Source: Ascarosepion bandense (taxonomy: Eukaryota > Mollusca > Cephalopoda > Sepiida > Sepiidae). From it: a stretch of DNA of 64,000 nucleotides. Under the pieces are notes generated by a model. The model had not been told where the DNA came from. It worked only from the letters and a program-made list of their open reading frames with translations, and searched no databases. Within the stretch, counting starts at the first letter, position 1. Every line of letters starts with the position of its first letter. This document shows positions 22,330 through 33,730 of the stretch, piece by piece. The stretch spans positions 5,659,001 to 5,723,000 of the forward strand of contig JBBBDQ010001122.1 of the NCBI GenBank assembly GCA_037127315.1, in the 5' to 3' direction. The translations under genes and the position numbers were made by a program.

Positions 22330-22644
22330 ACCATCTATTGAACAGGTGAAGAGGCTCATCCCTTGTTTCCTGTTTAGGATGCGGTTTCCGGTTTTCTCTT
22401 TTCCAATCTTTTCACTCTTTTCCTTATTCCAATTTTTTTTTCAATTGGAGTAGATAGACTAAACTATCGCCCGGTTCACACTCCACCCACATCTATTGAA
22501 CAGGTGAAGAGGCTCATCCCTTGTTTCCTGTTTAGGATGTGGTTTTCGGCTTTCTCTTTTCCATTCTTTTTACCTTTACGTAGCCCCCTGCACATCAGTG
22601 GCGTTACCGCCTTGCTTGGGGTGATATGATTAAAAAAAAAAAAA
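22330..22644 (+). mobile_element. LINE-tailed repeat, dimer copy
   Basis: Two units of about 158 bp, each with TCTATTGAACAGGTGAAGAG and TTTCCTGTTTAGGATG, joined by TGGAGTAGATAGACTAAAC and GCCCGGTTCACACTCC. The second unit ends with the family A tail CCTTGCTTGGGGTGATATGA and poly-A. Confidence 0.7.
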
Positions 22645-23079
22645 TGTTTCTATGGTGACCAGGTTTTCACTTACTTACATTCACCAGATATTAGTTGTAC
22701 CTTTGACTTACCTTTCATTCTGGTATTTGAAAAATTCTCATAATGAAAAAAAATTCAATTTCTTGCAATCCTACAAAAGGCACTGATTGGTTCTTTACTA
22801 AGAAAAAGAAGTCTTAGTTGAAATCACAAATATAATTTTATTTTTTCTTAAATTATTAAATATTATAAAAGTTAATTAGGTGGGTGTTTGGTTTTCTTAA
22901 TACGCCTACATTAGTGAAAAAAAAATATGTATATATCATGTGTTTTCTGAAAATCTGAAGATATCTTTTTTAAATATTTTAAACTGGTTTGCTTAATCGA
23001 TGGTAATGCATGGAGAAAAAACCACTCCAGATTACAAATTTCAAAAATTTTTCACTTTTTAAATTTGAAATTGAAATTT

Positions 23080-23711
23080 TTACCATCCACCCATGCATTG
23101 AATACTGCTGTCATATCTGGTCGGGTGCTCCTGCTATCCACCTAGGTGTCCTTGACAAAATCCAACGGAGAATCTGTAATGTGATTGTATCTGAGCTGCC
23201 AAGTCAGAATCTGTCACTTTCTCACCGGCGCAATGTGGCTTTCCTGTGTCTCTTCTACAAATACTTTCACTGCTTCTGCTTCGATGAACTTAGCTCACTG
23301 GTGCTCCTTGTATATAAATTTACTCGAGCCACAAAATTAGCAACTAGGTCTCACCCTTTTACTGTGAAACCGATAAATTGTGAATGTAAATTCTATTCCA
23401 GCAGCTTTTTTTCTCATACTTCCCGCCTGTGGAATGCCCTTCCATTTACTTGCTTCCCTGACAGCTATAATCTCCAAAAATTTAAATGTAAAGTAATAGT
23501 CATCTCCTGTCTCACTGACTTGCATCCTCTCTCTCATGCTCCTTTCTCCGTCCACTCCACTCTCATCAGTATTCTCATCCTTCTCTTAACCACTTCCCAA
23601 CACCCCCTATAACCTGTCACTCTTTCTCATAACTTTCTTCCTATGTAACCCCCTGCAAAACAGTGGCAGTAAAATGCCTTGCTTGGGGTGATATGATTAT
23701 AAAAAAAAAAT
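23080..23711 (+). pseudogene. LINE family A, 5'-truncated copy with poly-A
   Basis: A readable C-terminal ORF2 region: CIEYCCHIWSGAPAIHLGVL, then KIQRRICNVI, LSHRRNVAFLCLFYKY, TRSHPFTVKPINCECKFYS and SRLWNALP. The order matches the longer copy at 50836-51450. The end has CTTGCTTGGGGTGATATGAT and A10. The frame is open to 23612 with a few changes, so it is fairly young. Confidence 0.85.
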
Positions 23712-23811
23712 CTTTTATTTTGGCTTCCATAGGGAGATCAATTTTAAATAAATTTACATAGCATGCTGAGCCTCTATTAACATTTATAATTCTTATTATA
23801 ATAAAGACTGT

Positions 23812-23815
<4 letters not shown>

Positions 23816-23843
<28 letters not shown>

Positions 23844-23856
23844 CATCATCATCATC
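23816..23856. repeat. (TA)n(CAT)n microsatellite
   Basis: A TA tract followed by several CAT units. Confidence 0.95.
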
Positions 23857-24088
23857 AAATACAAGACTTGCAAGTAGAGAACTGCTAGACAGTAAGAAAC
23901 ACCACTCTTTCAATAGTATCCAATGTATTATATAAAGATTAGGATATACCCATTACTGTTCATAGGTATGTACATAACGCTAATAATTATTAAACTTTAT
24001 TATCAGTTATGGAAGTTCTTGCCATGTGTTTGCTCTTTAACAATGCCTTAGTTATTGCAAAAAATTTTAAAATATGTAGAGTAGTGAA

Positions 24089-24090
<2 letters not shown>

Positions 24091-24120
<30 letters not shown>
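24091..24120. repeat. (TA)n microsatellite
   Basis: A TA tract immediately 5' of the palindrome at 24121. Confidence 0.95.
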
Positions 24121-24123
<3 letters not shown>

Positions 24124-24243
24124 AAAGATGCTCACAAATCATTTCAAAAGATCAACAGAATATTTTAGTTTTTACACATGAAGAAATTCTAAAAACTAAA
24201 ATATTCTGTTGATCTTCTGAAATGATTTGTGAGCGTCTTTGTG
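24121..24243. repeat. Near-perfect palindrome, about 52-bp arms
   Basis: The left arm (24121-24172) starts CACAAAGATGCTCACAAATC. The right arm (24190-24243) is its reverse complement with a few changes, ending GATTTGTGAGCGTCTTTGTG. The loop is about 17 bp. No transposase or flanking duplication was identified. Confidence 0.85.
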
Positions 24244-24284
24244 GTTTCCAACACTGTTTGTTTATAGATACGTAATATATATAT

Positions 24285-24480
24285 CAGTCATCCATATACA
24301 AACCTGTTTCATGGTATCACAGCTCATCAGTGTGGCTAGACATGCAGTTACTTCCAGCCGAGATCGAAACTTGACTGATTTGGTGTCAGTCGAAGTGCCT
24401 ACTCCCTAAGCTATCAGCACATGCCTGAGAGAAGAGGAGATTGTAGCATGTTATATATATATGCAGTGTATACACACGCC
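24285..24480 (-). mobile_element. tRNA-like SINE, family 3
   Basis: On the minus strand it has GATAGCTTAGGGAGTAGGC, then the CTGACACCAAATCAGTC region and GATGAGCTGTGATACCATG, ending GGATGACTGATATATATAT at the TA tail. Confidence 0.65.
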
Positions 24481-24542
24481 AGCTACTGGAAGAACTCAGT
24501 TCATTACTGAACAGTAATGCATAAATCGCAAAAGTAGTAACT

Positions 24543-24624
24543 TTTTAAACTTTTCCTCTCTATTATAATAATAAATTATGGTCTCATTACGATTGAGCTC
24601 TCTAGAGAGGAAAAGTTTTCATGA
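24543..24624. repeat. Hairpin with 14-bp arms
   Basis: AAACTTTTCCTCTCT pairs with AGAGAGGAAAAGTTT across about 48 bases. It lies in AT-rich intron sequence. Confidence 0.6.
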
Positions 24625-25189
24625 GGTGCTTAATCTATAATAATATAAGAAAAAATGATTTCTGGTTAGAGTGTCTATTTTATAACTCCAGCAATTTTTT
24701 TTTTTAGTTAAACCATTAGAAATTTGAAGTTTTTTAAAGAGACAAAGATGCAAAGCATCACATCAAATTTCTAATCTGTCCTTGAAAATTTCTGTTTAAA
24801 TTTTTATCCAGCAACTGATTCTACTTAACCCATTTTACACAATGGTTTTGCAAGCTGTGAAGATAATCTGGGATTATCATCTGAAATCTAATTTTTTTTT
24901 TTTTGTTTTTATGTTGCTTTTTTATAAAATATCAGTCTTGTAGTTTTTGAATGAATTAAAAAAACATCCAATCAACTAACCATTTTCTTTAACTACTATC
25001 TCTCTTCCATAATTGTTGGTGTATTGGCATATTTTTCTTTTTATTATTGACAACACTTATTAAACATTGTGTCCTAGGAACCACTTTGTGTGTGTGTGTT
25101 TTTTATCAGTTTTACCCCCAAATAAAGCAATAGAGCCACTATGACGCCAATAGTTACTGGGTGTGGAAGAATTAGAAAACAGAAATTTT

Positions 25190-25372
25190 ACTAAGGATCA
25201 AGAACAAAAGTAATCAGGAGGACAGTAGAAAAGTGATTGACATTGCATTTACATTTTTGAATGTTGGCTGGAAAGCATGAAGTCTGAAGCGATTTCCACA
25301 TGTCAGAAAATAAACTGTTAGCATCTAACCAACTCAACTGCATATTACGGAGACCTCATTGCCAGTTTTGTA
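25190..25372 (-). pseudogene. LINE family A, old 3' relic
   Basis: GACATTGCATTTACATTTTT, GCTGGAAAGC and CTGTTAGCATCTAACC match the order seen at 62340-62460. The SINE at 25373 sits against it. Confidence 0.45.
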
Positions 25373-25680
25373 GTCAGTCAGTTAAGTGCCATACGTGATA
25401 CACGCTTGGGCGATCATGTATCGAAAGAGACATGACTGACTGGGCAGAAGATTATCCCGCAGTAGGTTGCCATTGCTTTCTGCGGTAGACTGGTTGCCAA
25501 CCAAGGCTATAGAACCCAATCTGTCCTATTATTTAACCCATAACTGGAAGGAAGAGATGGATTAATACCTTTCCCAAGGGTATTTGCGCGTAAGTGAATA
25601 CAATGGATTCAACTGGAATTCGAACCCAGCTCCCGGGTTTCTCGTTCCGAGCCGATATCCACTGTGCCACAATACACATC
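25373..25680 (-). mobile_element. tRNA-derived SINE, family 1 (full length)
   Basis: A well-preserved minus-strand copy. The head reads GTGGCACAGTGGATATCGGC, the B-box region GGGTTCGAATTCC. It lies at the edge of the CpG-rich island. Confidence 0.9.
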
Positions 25681-25684
25681 CCTT

Positions 25685-26335
25685 TTCACTGTCCTCACCT
25701 CTGCATGCCGATTGATGATTGCCTTCAACGTGTAGACCGGTAAAGGGGAGATCTGAAGCATGACAGTGGCGGCGAGGAAAGGGGCCAAGAGGGTTTTTTT
25801 CCGGGAGGAGAGTCGACCAACAACTGTTCCCTGAAATTGTCGCGAGCAACCCCAGGAGAAACTGTGTGCGGACGTTCGTTCTCCTCTGAAGGAAGCCGAC
25901 TCGGTCGAAAACAACGATGACCACGACCACGACGGCATCATTGATGAGCAGAGTGGAACAGACAAGGACGAGAGATCGATCGAACGGACAAGCGTACGTA
26001 CGTACGAACGAACGACAACACCTTGCCTGCATGCACAAAACACGACGGACGACGATGGAGGCAGCGACGGCGACGACGAAATCGACAAAGACAGCGGTGC
26101 GCTGTGGCGTGTGGGCAGTGGGAACGAGACAAATGACGAACGGTCAGCGAAAGTTAAAAGCAACTGCGAGGTCAGGTAAGCAAAGAAGAAAAAAAAACAA
26201 AAAAGAGAAAGAAGAGAGAAACGATGCGAACAGCAGTGAAAGCATGAAGCGTACCACTGTTTTGTGTCAACTTACCGACCTCGAGACGCCAACCGACACA
26301 TACGGATGTACTGTGCTTAAATAGTAAAGTCTAGG
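25685..26335. promoter_or_regulatory. CpG-dense island, candidate promoter / first exon
   Basis: I count about 40 CpG in 25801-26160, against near-absence in the surrounding sequence. Several frames are open on both strands, as expected of GC-rich DNA. On the plus strand ATG at 25917 opens a frame rich in Thr and Arg, and another frame reads very acidic (ENNDDHDHDGIIDEQSGTDK, later TTDDDGGSDGDDEIDKDSG) but has no ATG after the stop at 25832. A strong donor, CAG|GTAAGC, lies at 26175/26176. I recognise no protein family. It could be a noncoding first exon of an unknown transcript or an alternative first exon of the host gene. Confidence 0.4.
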
Positions 26336-26495
26336 TAACCTGGTGGAGAGCTCATCTGAAAAATTGCCATGGAATTTGTTGTAATGTGTTCATTATTTAG
26401 TTTAGTTCAGTCACTTTTAAAGTAAGTCCAGCTGCAGATTACGACTATTTTCTCAGACAACCGCTAAATATAGCTTTTGCTGTCTCTCTTAGTCT

Positions 26496-26496
<1 letters not shown>

Positions 26497-26541
<45 letters not shown>
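26497..26541. repeat. (TA)n(TG)n microsatellite
   Basis: A TA tract followed by a TG tract. Confidence 0.95.
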
Positions 26542-26814
26542 GACAAGTTCATCTCATCACTCAGGGTATAACATCACCCTCCCCTGTTGGAGTGACTCTT
26601 GTTTTTAACAACTGGAGTGAGTGTCAGGAAAAAAAATTCCAATAACCTTTTCTTTCCTGAATCTTTATTGATTTATATGCTTTTTGTGTAGGCTTTTTTT
26701 TTTTCACTGAATCAAATATACATCACCTTTCCCAGTTCTCATTTTTGTTTACCTATTTGGTAAATTCAAAATAATAATGGTTTACCTTTTTGAAAAAAGG
26801 TTAACAAAAAGGTT

Positions 26815-28690
26815 ACCAAATGCTGATGTTAAACATTTGTTCTACTGGCAAAGTACCATCTAGTGTTTTGCGTGTGGAGTTTGCCTATAAGTTGCCAAAA
26901 ATGGTTGAATTGACTCTTCCATCTCCTCAATCTACCCTTTGGTGTTGTTTTTTCAAAGCTCTTTTAAAAGTATTTACAAATATTTCTGCACATTCGTCTG
27001 ATCTCTGGTGGTATGGTGGTATTGTTACATGCTTAACAGTCTGTTCTCTGCAAAATTCCTTGAATTCAGCTGGCAAAAATTAAAAGTAAATTAACATTCT
27101 ATGGAATTCTTTTACTGTAGAAAGTATTACCAATGCTTCCTTTTCAATTTGTCTATAATTTCTTTTCGTTGGTAACAAAGTTCTTGACATATAAGTAATA
27201 GCAGTTTTTGTTTTTCTGTCCCTTTTTTTTTTTTTTTTTTTTCTGTGTTGTTCTACAAGTCAGATACTATATTCACTAGCATCAGTAGCTACTATTATTT
27301 CTAATAAAGGGTCAAAATGCACCAGCACAAGCTCAGAAGTTTTATTTTTTGAAATGCCTTCTGGTAGTCAGACAACCAATTCCATTTTTTTTTTTTTTTT
27401 AGTAGCCTATTCAATGGGGCTCTCAGATCATACAGTCTTGGTATATATTGACTATAATAACTCATCATTTCAAAAAATGATTGTAATGTAGAAATGTTTG
27501 AAGGAGCTGGCACATCCTTTATGGCCCTCCATTTTTTGGATCCAGTCTAAGACCATTTTTATCAATAATTTGGTCTAAATATTTAACTTGTGAGATAAAT
27601 CATTCACATTTGTCTTCACTCAGTTTAAGCTCAAACTTGCTTATTTGTTTGAACATTCTTGCTCTGTTCATCTACTGTTTTGCTTTGAATCATAATATTA
27701 TCCAAGTATCTAACTGAAAAATCAAGTCTGGCCAGTATAATATCTATAATTTGCTGGAAAATTGCTGGAGTGACTTTTACACCAAGTGAAATAACTGAAA
27801 TAACCCTTCATGCATATTAATTGTAAGAAATTCATTACTTAATACTTCCATTTTCAGCTTGAAGGTACGCATCTAACAAATCTATTTTGGAGAATATAGC
27901 TTCCCAGTTTAATTTTGTAAATACTTTTTGACTGCTAGTAATGTATAATTATGGTCTTGTTATTATTAAACCTCATTGAAAAATCTGCCCTTGGGCACTG
28001 CCAAACTTAAAGAGTTAACTGGTGTAATAACTCCCATATTTTGTAGTCTGTCCAGTTACTTGTTCACTGTCTCAATGGCGGCAAAGGGGACAGGTTTTTT
28101 ACTTAAAAGTCAGTCTCACATTTTCTTTTACCTGTAAAGATGCCTTTACTTTAGTGCAAAGACCCAATTCCTCTGTAAACAAAGTCTTTAGACTCTTGTA
28201 TGATTTTTTTCTTTCATCTGTCAATACTTCTATTTGAGCATTTGACAAATAAAATTAATTAATTCATTCCATAAATTAAACAAATGTAGCCAATCTTCAG
28301 CTAATATATTTAACTGTTTTCTTTTTTGTCATTTTTGTTTCGGAACAAAACCTTGCAATACAGTTCACCTATTTTTAGTTTCTCACCTAAGCGACTACAC
28401 GCTTCGAGGTAACTTTTCTTAAAATTTCAGTGCACCTATTTTTTTTTTAACCCCCAAGTCTCTTCTGTAGTTACAGTAATATCAGAACCCATATCTAATT
28501 GTAAGATCACAGGTTTGTTGTTCCTGCAGACATAAATAAATTTTCTATTCAAACGATTTTTTTCTTTACCAGCTTGCAAGACTTGATTTCACAAAATCTA
28601 TTTCTTTAGCACAGTTATTATTATTCATTTTTTTTTATTTTTCCACCTGCAGAAATATTTTCTGTGTCCAAGCTTCTCACAACAGAAACA
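26815..28690 (-). pseudogene. Ty3/gypsy-type LTR retrotransposon pol relic
   Basis: The minus strand carries, in order from 28690 downward, a CCHC zinc knuckle (CFCCEKLGHRKYFC, 28649-28690), a protease-like LDMGSDIT (about 28474-28500), reverse transcriptase pieces (SKIDLLDAYLQ near 27880; YLDNIM near 27700), the connection/RNase H entry (APSNISTLQSFFEMMSYYSQ, then KKWNWLSDYQKAF), an RNase H end (VKEFHRML) and an integrase end (HVTIPPYHQRSD, FVNTFKRALKKQ). Most of RNase H and the front of integrase are missing at about 27080-27095. The protease reads DMG where DTG or DSG is usual, and the polymerase box reads YLDN where YxDD is usual. Stops and frameshifts are frequent. No LTRs are visible at either end. 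Confidence 0.85.
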
Positions 28691-28698
28691 TTTTTTTC

Positions 28699-29775
28699 TG
28701 TTAGACTTATAGATATGTAAGATAGATTCGGGAAGAAAAGTTGTCTAGCACAACACAGTGAACCAACTTACATAGCAGCTGACCTCGGAATGGATTAAAT
28801 AGTCTTTCCACTTCATGTCAGCTGAGAGTGTTAGCCTGAGAAGTCACACTGACACGCTCTTCTGGAGGTTAGTATCAGCCATGCTGACAAAAGGCTGAAA
28901 GAAGTCTCTCAGATGATTATCTGAGAGACCCCTTTCAGCCTCCTATCAGCAGTTTAATTTTGGAGGTGTTAAAGTTAACAAGCCATCTTTTGCCCCAGTT
29001 AGCAATAGACTTAAGGTCGTTTTTTTGTTTTTTTATATCAGCTGCCAGTTTGACTTTATCAGACTTAGTATCAAGACAGAAGTAAATGGCTGTGTTATCA
29101 GCATAGATACTAAGTTGAGAGCTAATGCCATTGAGAAAATCATTAATAAAATTATAAACAAAGGTAGACCAAGTATAGAGCCCTAGAGAACACCTGCATC
29201 AGTGCAAAAGGTTGTAGAAGAGTGGCCATTCTGGATAACTATCATTTCACGATTTGATAAGACAAGACCAGTTCGAAAATTTGGCAGGAGACACCGCAGC
29301 TTTTCAATTTGTGAAAAAGTTCTACATGCCAAAGCCTGTCAAAAGCTTTCAAGATGCCCAAGCCTCACCATTCTCATCTAGAACTTGATAGATTCTTTTT
29401 GCAATCATCATTAGAACATCACCAGTTGACCTAGAGAAAAGAACTCTATTTTGCTTGTCTGAAAAAGGAAAGGAAAAAAAAAACTCTGTGATATGATATG
29501 CTTAACCAATTTAGTTTCCAAAAAAGTGGTAGAAAGCTAATTGGCCGATAGTTGGAAAAATTGGGTGGTTTACCAGGGTTTTTAAAAATTGGAACCTCAA
29601 ATGAGGATTTCCAGCATTCAAGAAAACCAGAGGCAGCAAGGCATTTATTATTCGAAGAGAATAAGAGCCAGTTCGGGAGCACACTTCTGAATGACTATTA
29701 CACGGATACTATCAGATCTACATGCTTTGTGGGAATCCAGATTGGAGATGTTAGCAGAAACCATAAAACAGGTTA
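28699..29775 (-). pseudogene. LINE family A, old RT-region relic
   Basis: The minus strand keeps ECWKSSFEVPIFKNPGKPPN and SNYRPISFLPLFWKLN (reverse transcriptase entry, compare YRPISLLPIFGKVF in the long copy), then further pieces toward 28700. Frames are broken throughout. It abuts the gypsy relic on one side and the LINE-tailed repeat on the other. Confidence 0.7.
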
Positions 29776-30245
29776 TATAATTGGAGTAGATAGACTAAAC
29801 TATCGCCCAGTTCACACTCCACCCATGTCTATTGAACAGGTGAAGAGGCTCATCCCTTGTTCCCTGTTTATGATGTGATTTCCGGCTTTCTCTTTTCCAA
29901 ATCTTTTCACTCCATTTCATTTTTTTTTTTTTTTTTTTCAATTTGAGTAGATAGATTAAACTATCGCCCGGTTCACACTCCACCCACGTCTATTGAACAG
30001 GTGAAGAGGCTCATCCTTTGTTCATCCTCTCATTCATGCTCCTTTCTCCATCCACTCCACTTTCATCAGTATTCTCATCCTTCTCTTACCCACTGCCTGA
30101 CATCCCCTATAACTTGTCATTCTTTCTTATAACTTTCCTCCTATGTAACCCCCTGAAAAACAGTGGCAGTAAAATCATCAGTGGTAGTAAAATCATATCA
30201 CCCCTTGCTTGGGGTGATATGATTATAAAAAAAATAAAAATAAAT
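29776..30245 (+). mobile_element. LINE-tailed repeat, dimer joined to a longer LINE A 3' end
   Basis: Two units about 161 bp apart (TCTATTGAACAGGTGAAGAG at 29828 and 29989). The second runs into a family A 3' region (CTCATTCATGCTCCTTTCTC, later CCTTGCTTGGGGTGATATGA plus A-rich tail) that matches 23530-23711. A short duplicated CAGTGG(C/T)AGTAAAATCAT lies near the end. Confidence 0.7.
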
Positions 30246-30960
30246 AAAATATATGTATATCACTCAACGTTGTGTTATGTTTAAAACTGACTATAACAGC
30301 ATTATTTTTCTTTTTAATTTTTATTAGATGAAGTCTTGTCAACCATTATTTTTAATTTTTGGCTGGCATTTACTTAATGTTGTAGTTATTTTACTCTGGT
30401 AATCTATCTATGGCAGAAATAAGATATGTTTTCAGTAAGATTTTGAATTTGTGCCTCTTGCTGTGCCAAAGACTGTTTATAAATACTTAACTGTTTTGAC
30501 TGAGTGATTTTCATGAATTCAGTACTTTTGCAGAACAAATCTAAACTATAACGCCTCACAGCATCTTGGCACCATTTTTTCTTTTTTTACTCATATCATC
30601 CAGATTTTTTTTAATTGTCTGTGTTTATTTATTTTAAGTATCAAGTTTCCCATAGCAAAGCAGCTGGGCATTTTCTAGGAGAGAAGAGAAAAAGAGAGAA
30701 GGGATGAGAGTTCAAATCTCATTGAGAGCTAATCTTTTTTTTTTCCCCCAACTGTATGTCAACTTGCTTGCATAGATTGAGAGTCTGATTAAACTAGCAA
30801 TAATGATGATATCATTCCTGTAGACTCACTCCTCTGTAGAGCATGAGTGCCACAGCCTCACTACACTCAGTGTTGTTGCTGTGGTTTCTGTAATTATGTT
30901 TTTACAAAGTGAAGTTGCTAGCCCTACAAAAAATTGGTTTTAAATTCAGACTTGTTCTTT
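30246..30960. other. Intron 1, no supported feature
   Basis: I see no coding frame, transposon end or RNA gene here. Confidence 0.4.
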
Positions 30961-30967
30961 TCCTAAA

Positions 30968-31115
30968 CTTGTTGCCATCCAAGGCTAGAGAGCCCAGCTG
31001 AAGAGGGAAGATTATCTATGATTTTTCTGTGCAAAAATGAATGCAACAGCTTCAGCTAGAATTTGAACTTGGCATGCAATCCTACTTTCTGTGTTGATAA
31101 CTGCTACACTACATG
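30968..31115 (-). mobile_element. Older SINE relative of family 1
   Basis: Plus-strand blocks TTGCCATCCAAGGCTAGAGA, AAATGAATGCAAC, GCTAGAATTTGAACTTGGC and TGTTGATAACTGC follow family 1 order. The same variant appears at 45078-45262 and 59507-59690, suggesting an older subfamily. Confidence 0.5.
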
Positions 31116-31119
31116 AAAG

Positions 31120-33240
31120 CCAATAGTTGTAATAAAAAGCAAGTAAATATCAGTAGATAAAAGTAAAAACCAGTTGTCAAAAATTAGTAATGTTTGCAGC
31201 AGTAATATTTTGTTAAATTAATGTGCAATGTCAAAAATTGTCTGAAGTTATTCTTCAAATCAAATGAACTCAATAATGCAAAATGTTCTATTTGTTAAAT
31301 TTAAACTTTCTGCAGTTTTCAATTATTAGTTTTTGAGATATTTGGAATTTACAAAAGGGACTGACTGAAGTTAGTATGCAGATTAAACTAATATTAGCTT
31401 AAGACCTTTGAAATGTAATAAAAACTACTTTTTCTTTTTGTCCATAATACATGTTAAAACATGGGTAAAGGGAAGGATCTGATGACTGCTGAAAAACAGA
31501 AAATGAAAGTTTTTGAGTAAGGGAATGTCCGCATTTGAGATATGAAAGAAGCTGTCGAAGGCTGTTGAAAATATAACTATGTTGAGAAATTGAAGCAAAG
31601 GAAAAGGCTTTAAGAACATGCTTTCTCAAGATAAATGTAAACAGAAGTGAGTTATAGCAAAACAACTACTTTTGATTTGTGCTCAGATCTTTTGAAAAGG
31701 CAAAGGGAATCAAGAATGACAAAAGATGTAGAATATTTTGTGAATTGGGATCTGTAAAAAAAAAAAAATTAAGCAACCTTCTTGCACTAAAGTGTCAAAA
31801 TTGAGTCAAGAAATACATGAAAATGAACTTTTACATCAGGTGCCTTCTCTACACAAATTCAGCCAGGTAGGTTTTGAGATGGTGTTATGTCGATCCTCAG
31901 TGACACTTGTTCCTTCATTTTGCTGAAAGTGGTGACAGATTACTTGCAAGTATCTGTTTTTATTTACAAATTTAATGAATATTTTGTGACAAATTTCATA
32001 CACTTTAGCATAACATATATTGTAGGACTGTGGTTGTAAATAAAGCATTTAGTCTCTTGGAAAACAAGAGACGAGTATTGTATGCCATCATTCTATTTTA
32101 CTGTTTCCTTTTCTTGTCTGAGTTACTAGACTGAGTTAATGAAAAACAAATAAAAGCTGTTTCTCATTATTAATGCTTCCAAGCACTGAATTTAAAAAAA
32201 GACAATTTCATTTTCAGTTTGTCTTCTTTTAGGTGGAGGTAGTAATTTTCTTTCTTTGACCGACTTTATTTCCCATTTGATGTTCAGAGTTTATAATCTT
32301 TCAAAGATTTTATTTTTCTCTAAATTATTATGGCAGCTGCATGTTTCACCTCCTTCCCTCTTTCAATTTATGATCAATTTAAAGAACTGGCAATGCTGGA
32401 AATACTATTTATAGATAGAAATGTTTGTGCATAAATCAGTTTTTTCATCATTTCCTACCTACCTTCAAAATATCTATCCATAATGTTAATACTGGGATGG
32501 ATTGTCAATTTCATGCCTCAAGTGATCTTCAGACCATGTATCAGTTATTCTTTAATTGGTTTTATATACATGCTACTGGGGGATTTAGAGGAGCAAACTG
32601 GCACTTCTCATTTCTTTTATTTAGGACTAATGCTTTAGGTCATGACCTTTTTAGAATACTTAATATATTATTTTATTCATTTATATATTCTGTATATTTT
32701 TCTTTCATTCTAAGATTTAGTATTTGAAATAAATGTTATTAGATTTAAGTTGTGGAATTTTATTTAGTATTTTGGTCATAGTAGGAATTTGATCTCATCT
32801 GTATTTAAAAATGAGCTTTGACCTTTAAAATTTTTTTTTTATTCTGTAAAGGTAACTATGGCTATTTTCTCCTAGATAGAAATTATGTTTTCAGTTGTGA
32901 ACTGATTCTGTTTGTTTTTTTTTAAGGAAAACAATAGCTTCAATGTATTTTTTTAATATCTCAGGGTATAGACAAACTTGATGATTTATATTTTGCATGC
33001 ATAAACCTAATATGGGTCAGCATAAGAAAGTTTTTTTGTTTTTTTTTTATACATTGTTTATCACAACTAGGTACGTTGTTAAAAACATTACAAATTGTAG
33101 CAATGATCACTTTTTCTTTTTTATTGAAACTTTTTAAAAACATTTCAATAATTTAAGTATTTTTTCTTCTCTTTTTTCTTAATTTTTAATTTTAATTGCA
33201 AGTAAATAGCACCAATTAGGCATAGCTGACCACATATGGA
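31120..33240. other. Intron 1, no supported feature
   Basis: AT-rich sequence with several open frames of 60-100 codons on both strands, none with recognisable motifs or splice context. Confidence 0.45.
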
Positions 33241-33244
33241 AAGA

Positions 33245-33520
33245 GAAAGGTGATCATCGCCCCCTATGGGATGAAGTTGAGATAATAGAGAATACCACTG
33301 AAAGCTACATAAACTTAAAAAATCAGTGCATATGTTAGGCTACAAAAATCTCCTAAGCTGACCAAGCATAGAAATGAATACAATATGGAAACCAGTAATA
33401 CAGAGTGCTAGAGAAAATCATTTAGCGTAAAAAATTGCAATATGAGCTTTGGTTAAAAAGAAAAAAAAGAGAACAATACTAAAGAAAATCATTAACATCA
33501 AAGATTGCAATATGAACTCT
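33245..33520. repeat. Dispersed repeat shared with 47700-47915
   Basis: Blocks CTATGGGATGAAGTTGA, AACTACATAAACTTAA (or variant), ACAAAAATCTCCTAAGC and GACCAAGCATAGA are shared in order. Confidence 0.7.
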
Positions 33521-33730
33521 GGGTCAGATCACTGGAACTAATCAACGTCTATATCCACTGGGTCTTGTATCCTTGAGGACATCAGCATGTTAATTTATGA
33601 GACTTATAAATCTAATGTCTTGGTTATTAGTTTTTACCAGAGTTCATATTGCAATCTTTGCTAATGATTTTCTCTAACATTTTTTTACCGGAGTTCATAT
33701 TGCAATCTTTGATGCTAATGATTTGATAGC
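33418..33730. repeat. Four-copy inverted motif cluster
   Basis: A motif of about 38 bp centred on AAGATTGCAATATGAACTC occurs twice forward (33418-33455, 33484-33521) and twice inverted (33637-33678, 33685-33730). The inverted pairs could form long stems. A minus-strand piece of the family 2 SINE head lies between (CACTGGGTCTTGTATCC). Confidence 0.7.

Noticed and set aside
25609..26163. 184-codon minus-strand frame across the CpG island
   Set aside because: It runs into the SINE at 25373-25680 and is Ser/Arg low complexity; an artefact of GC-rich sequence.
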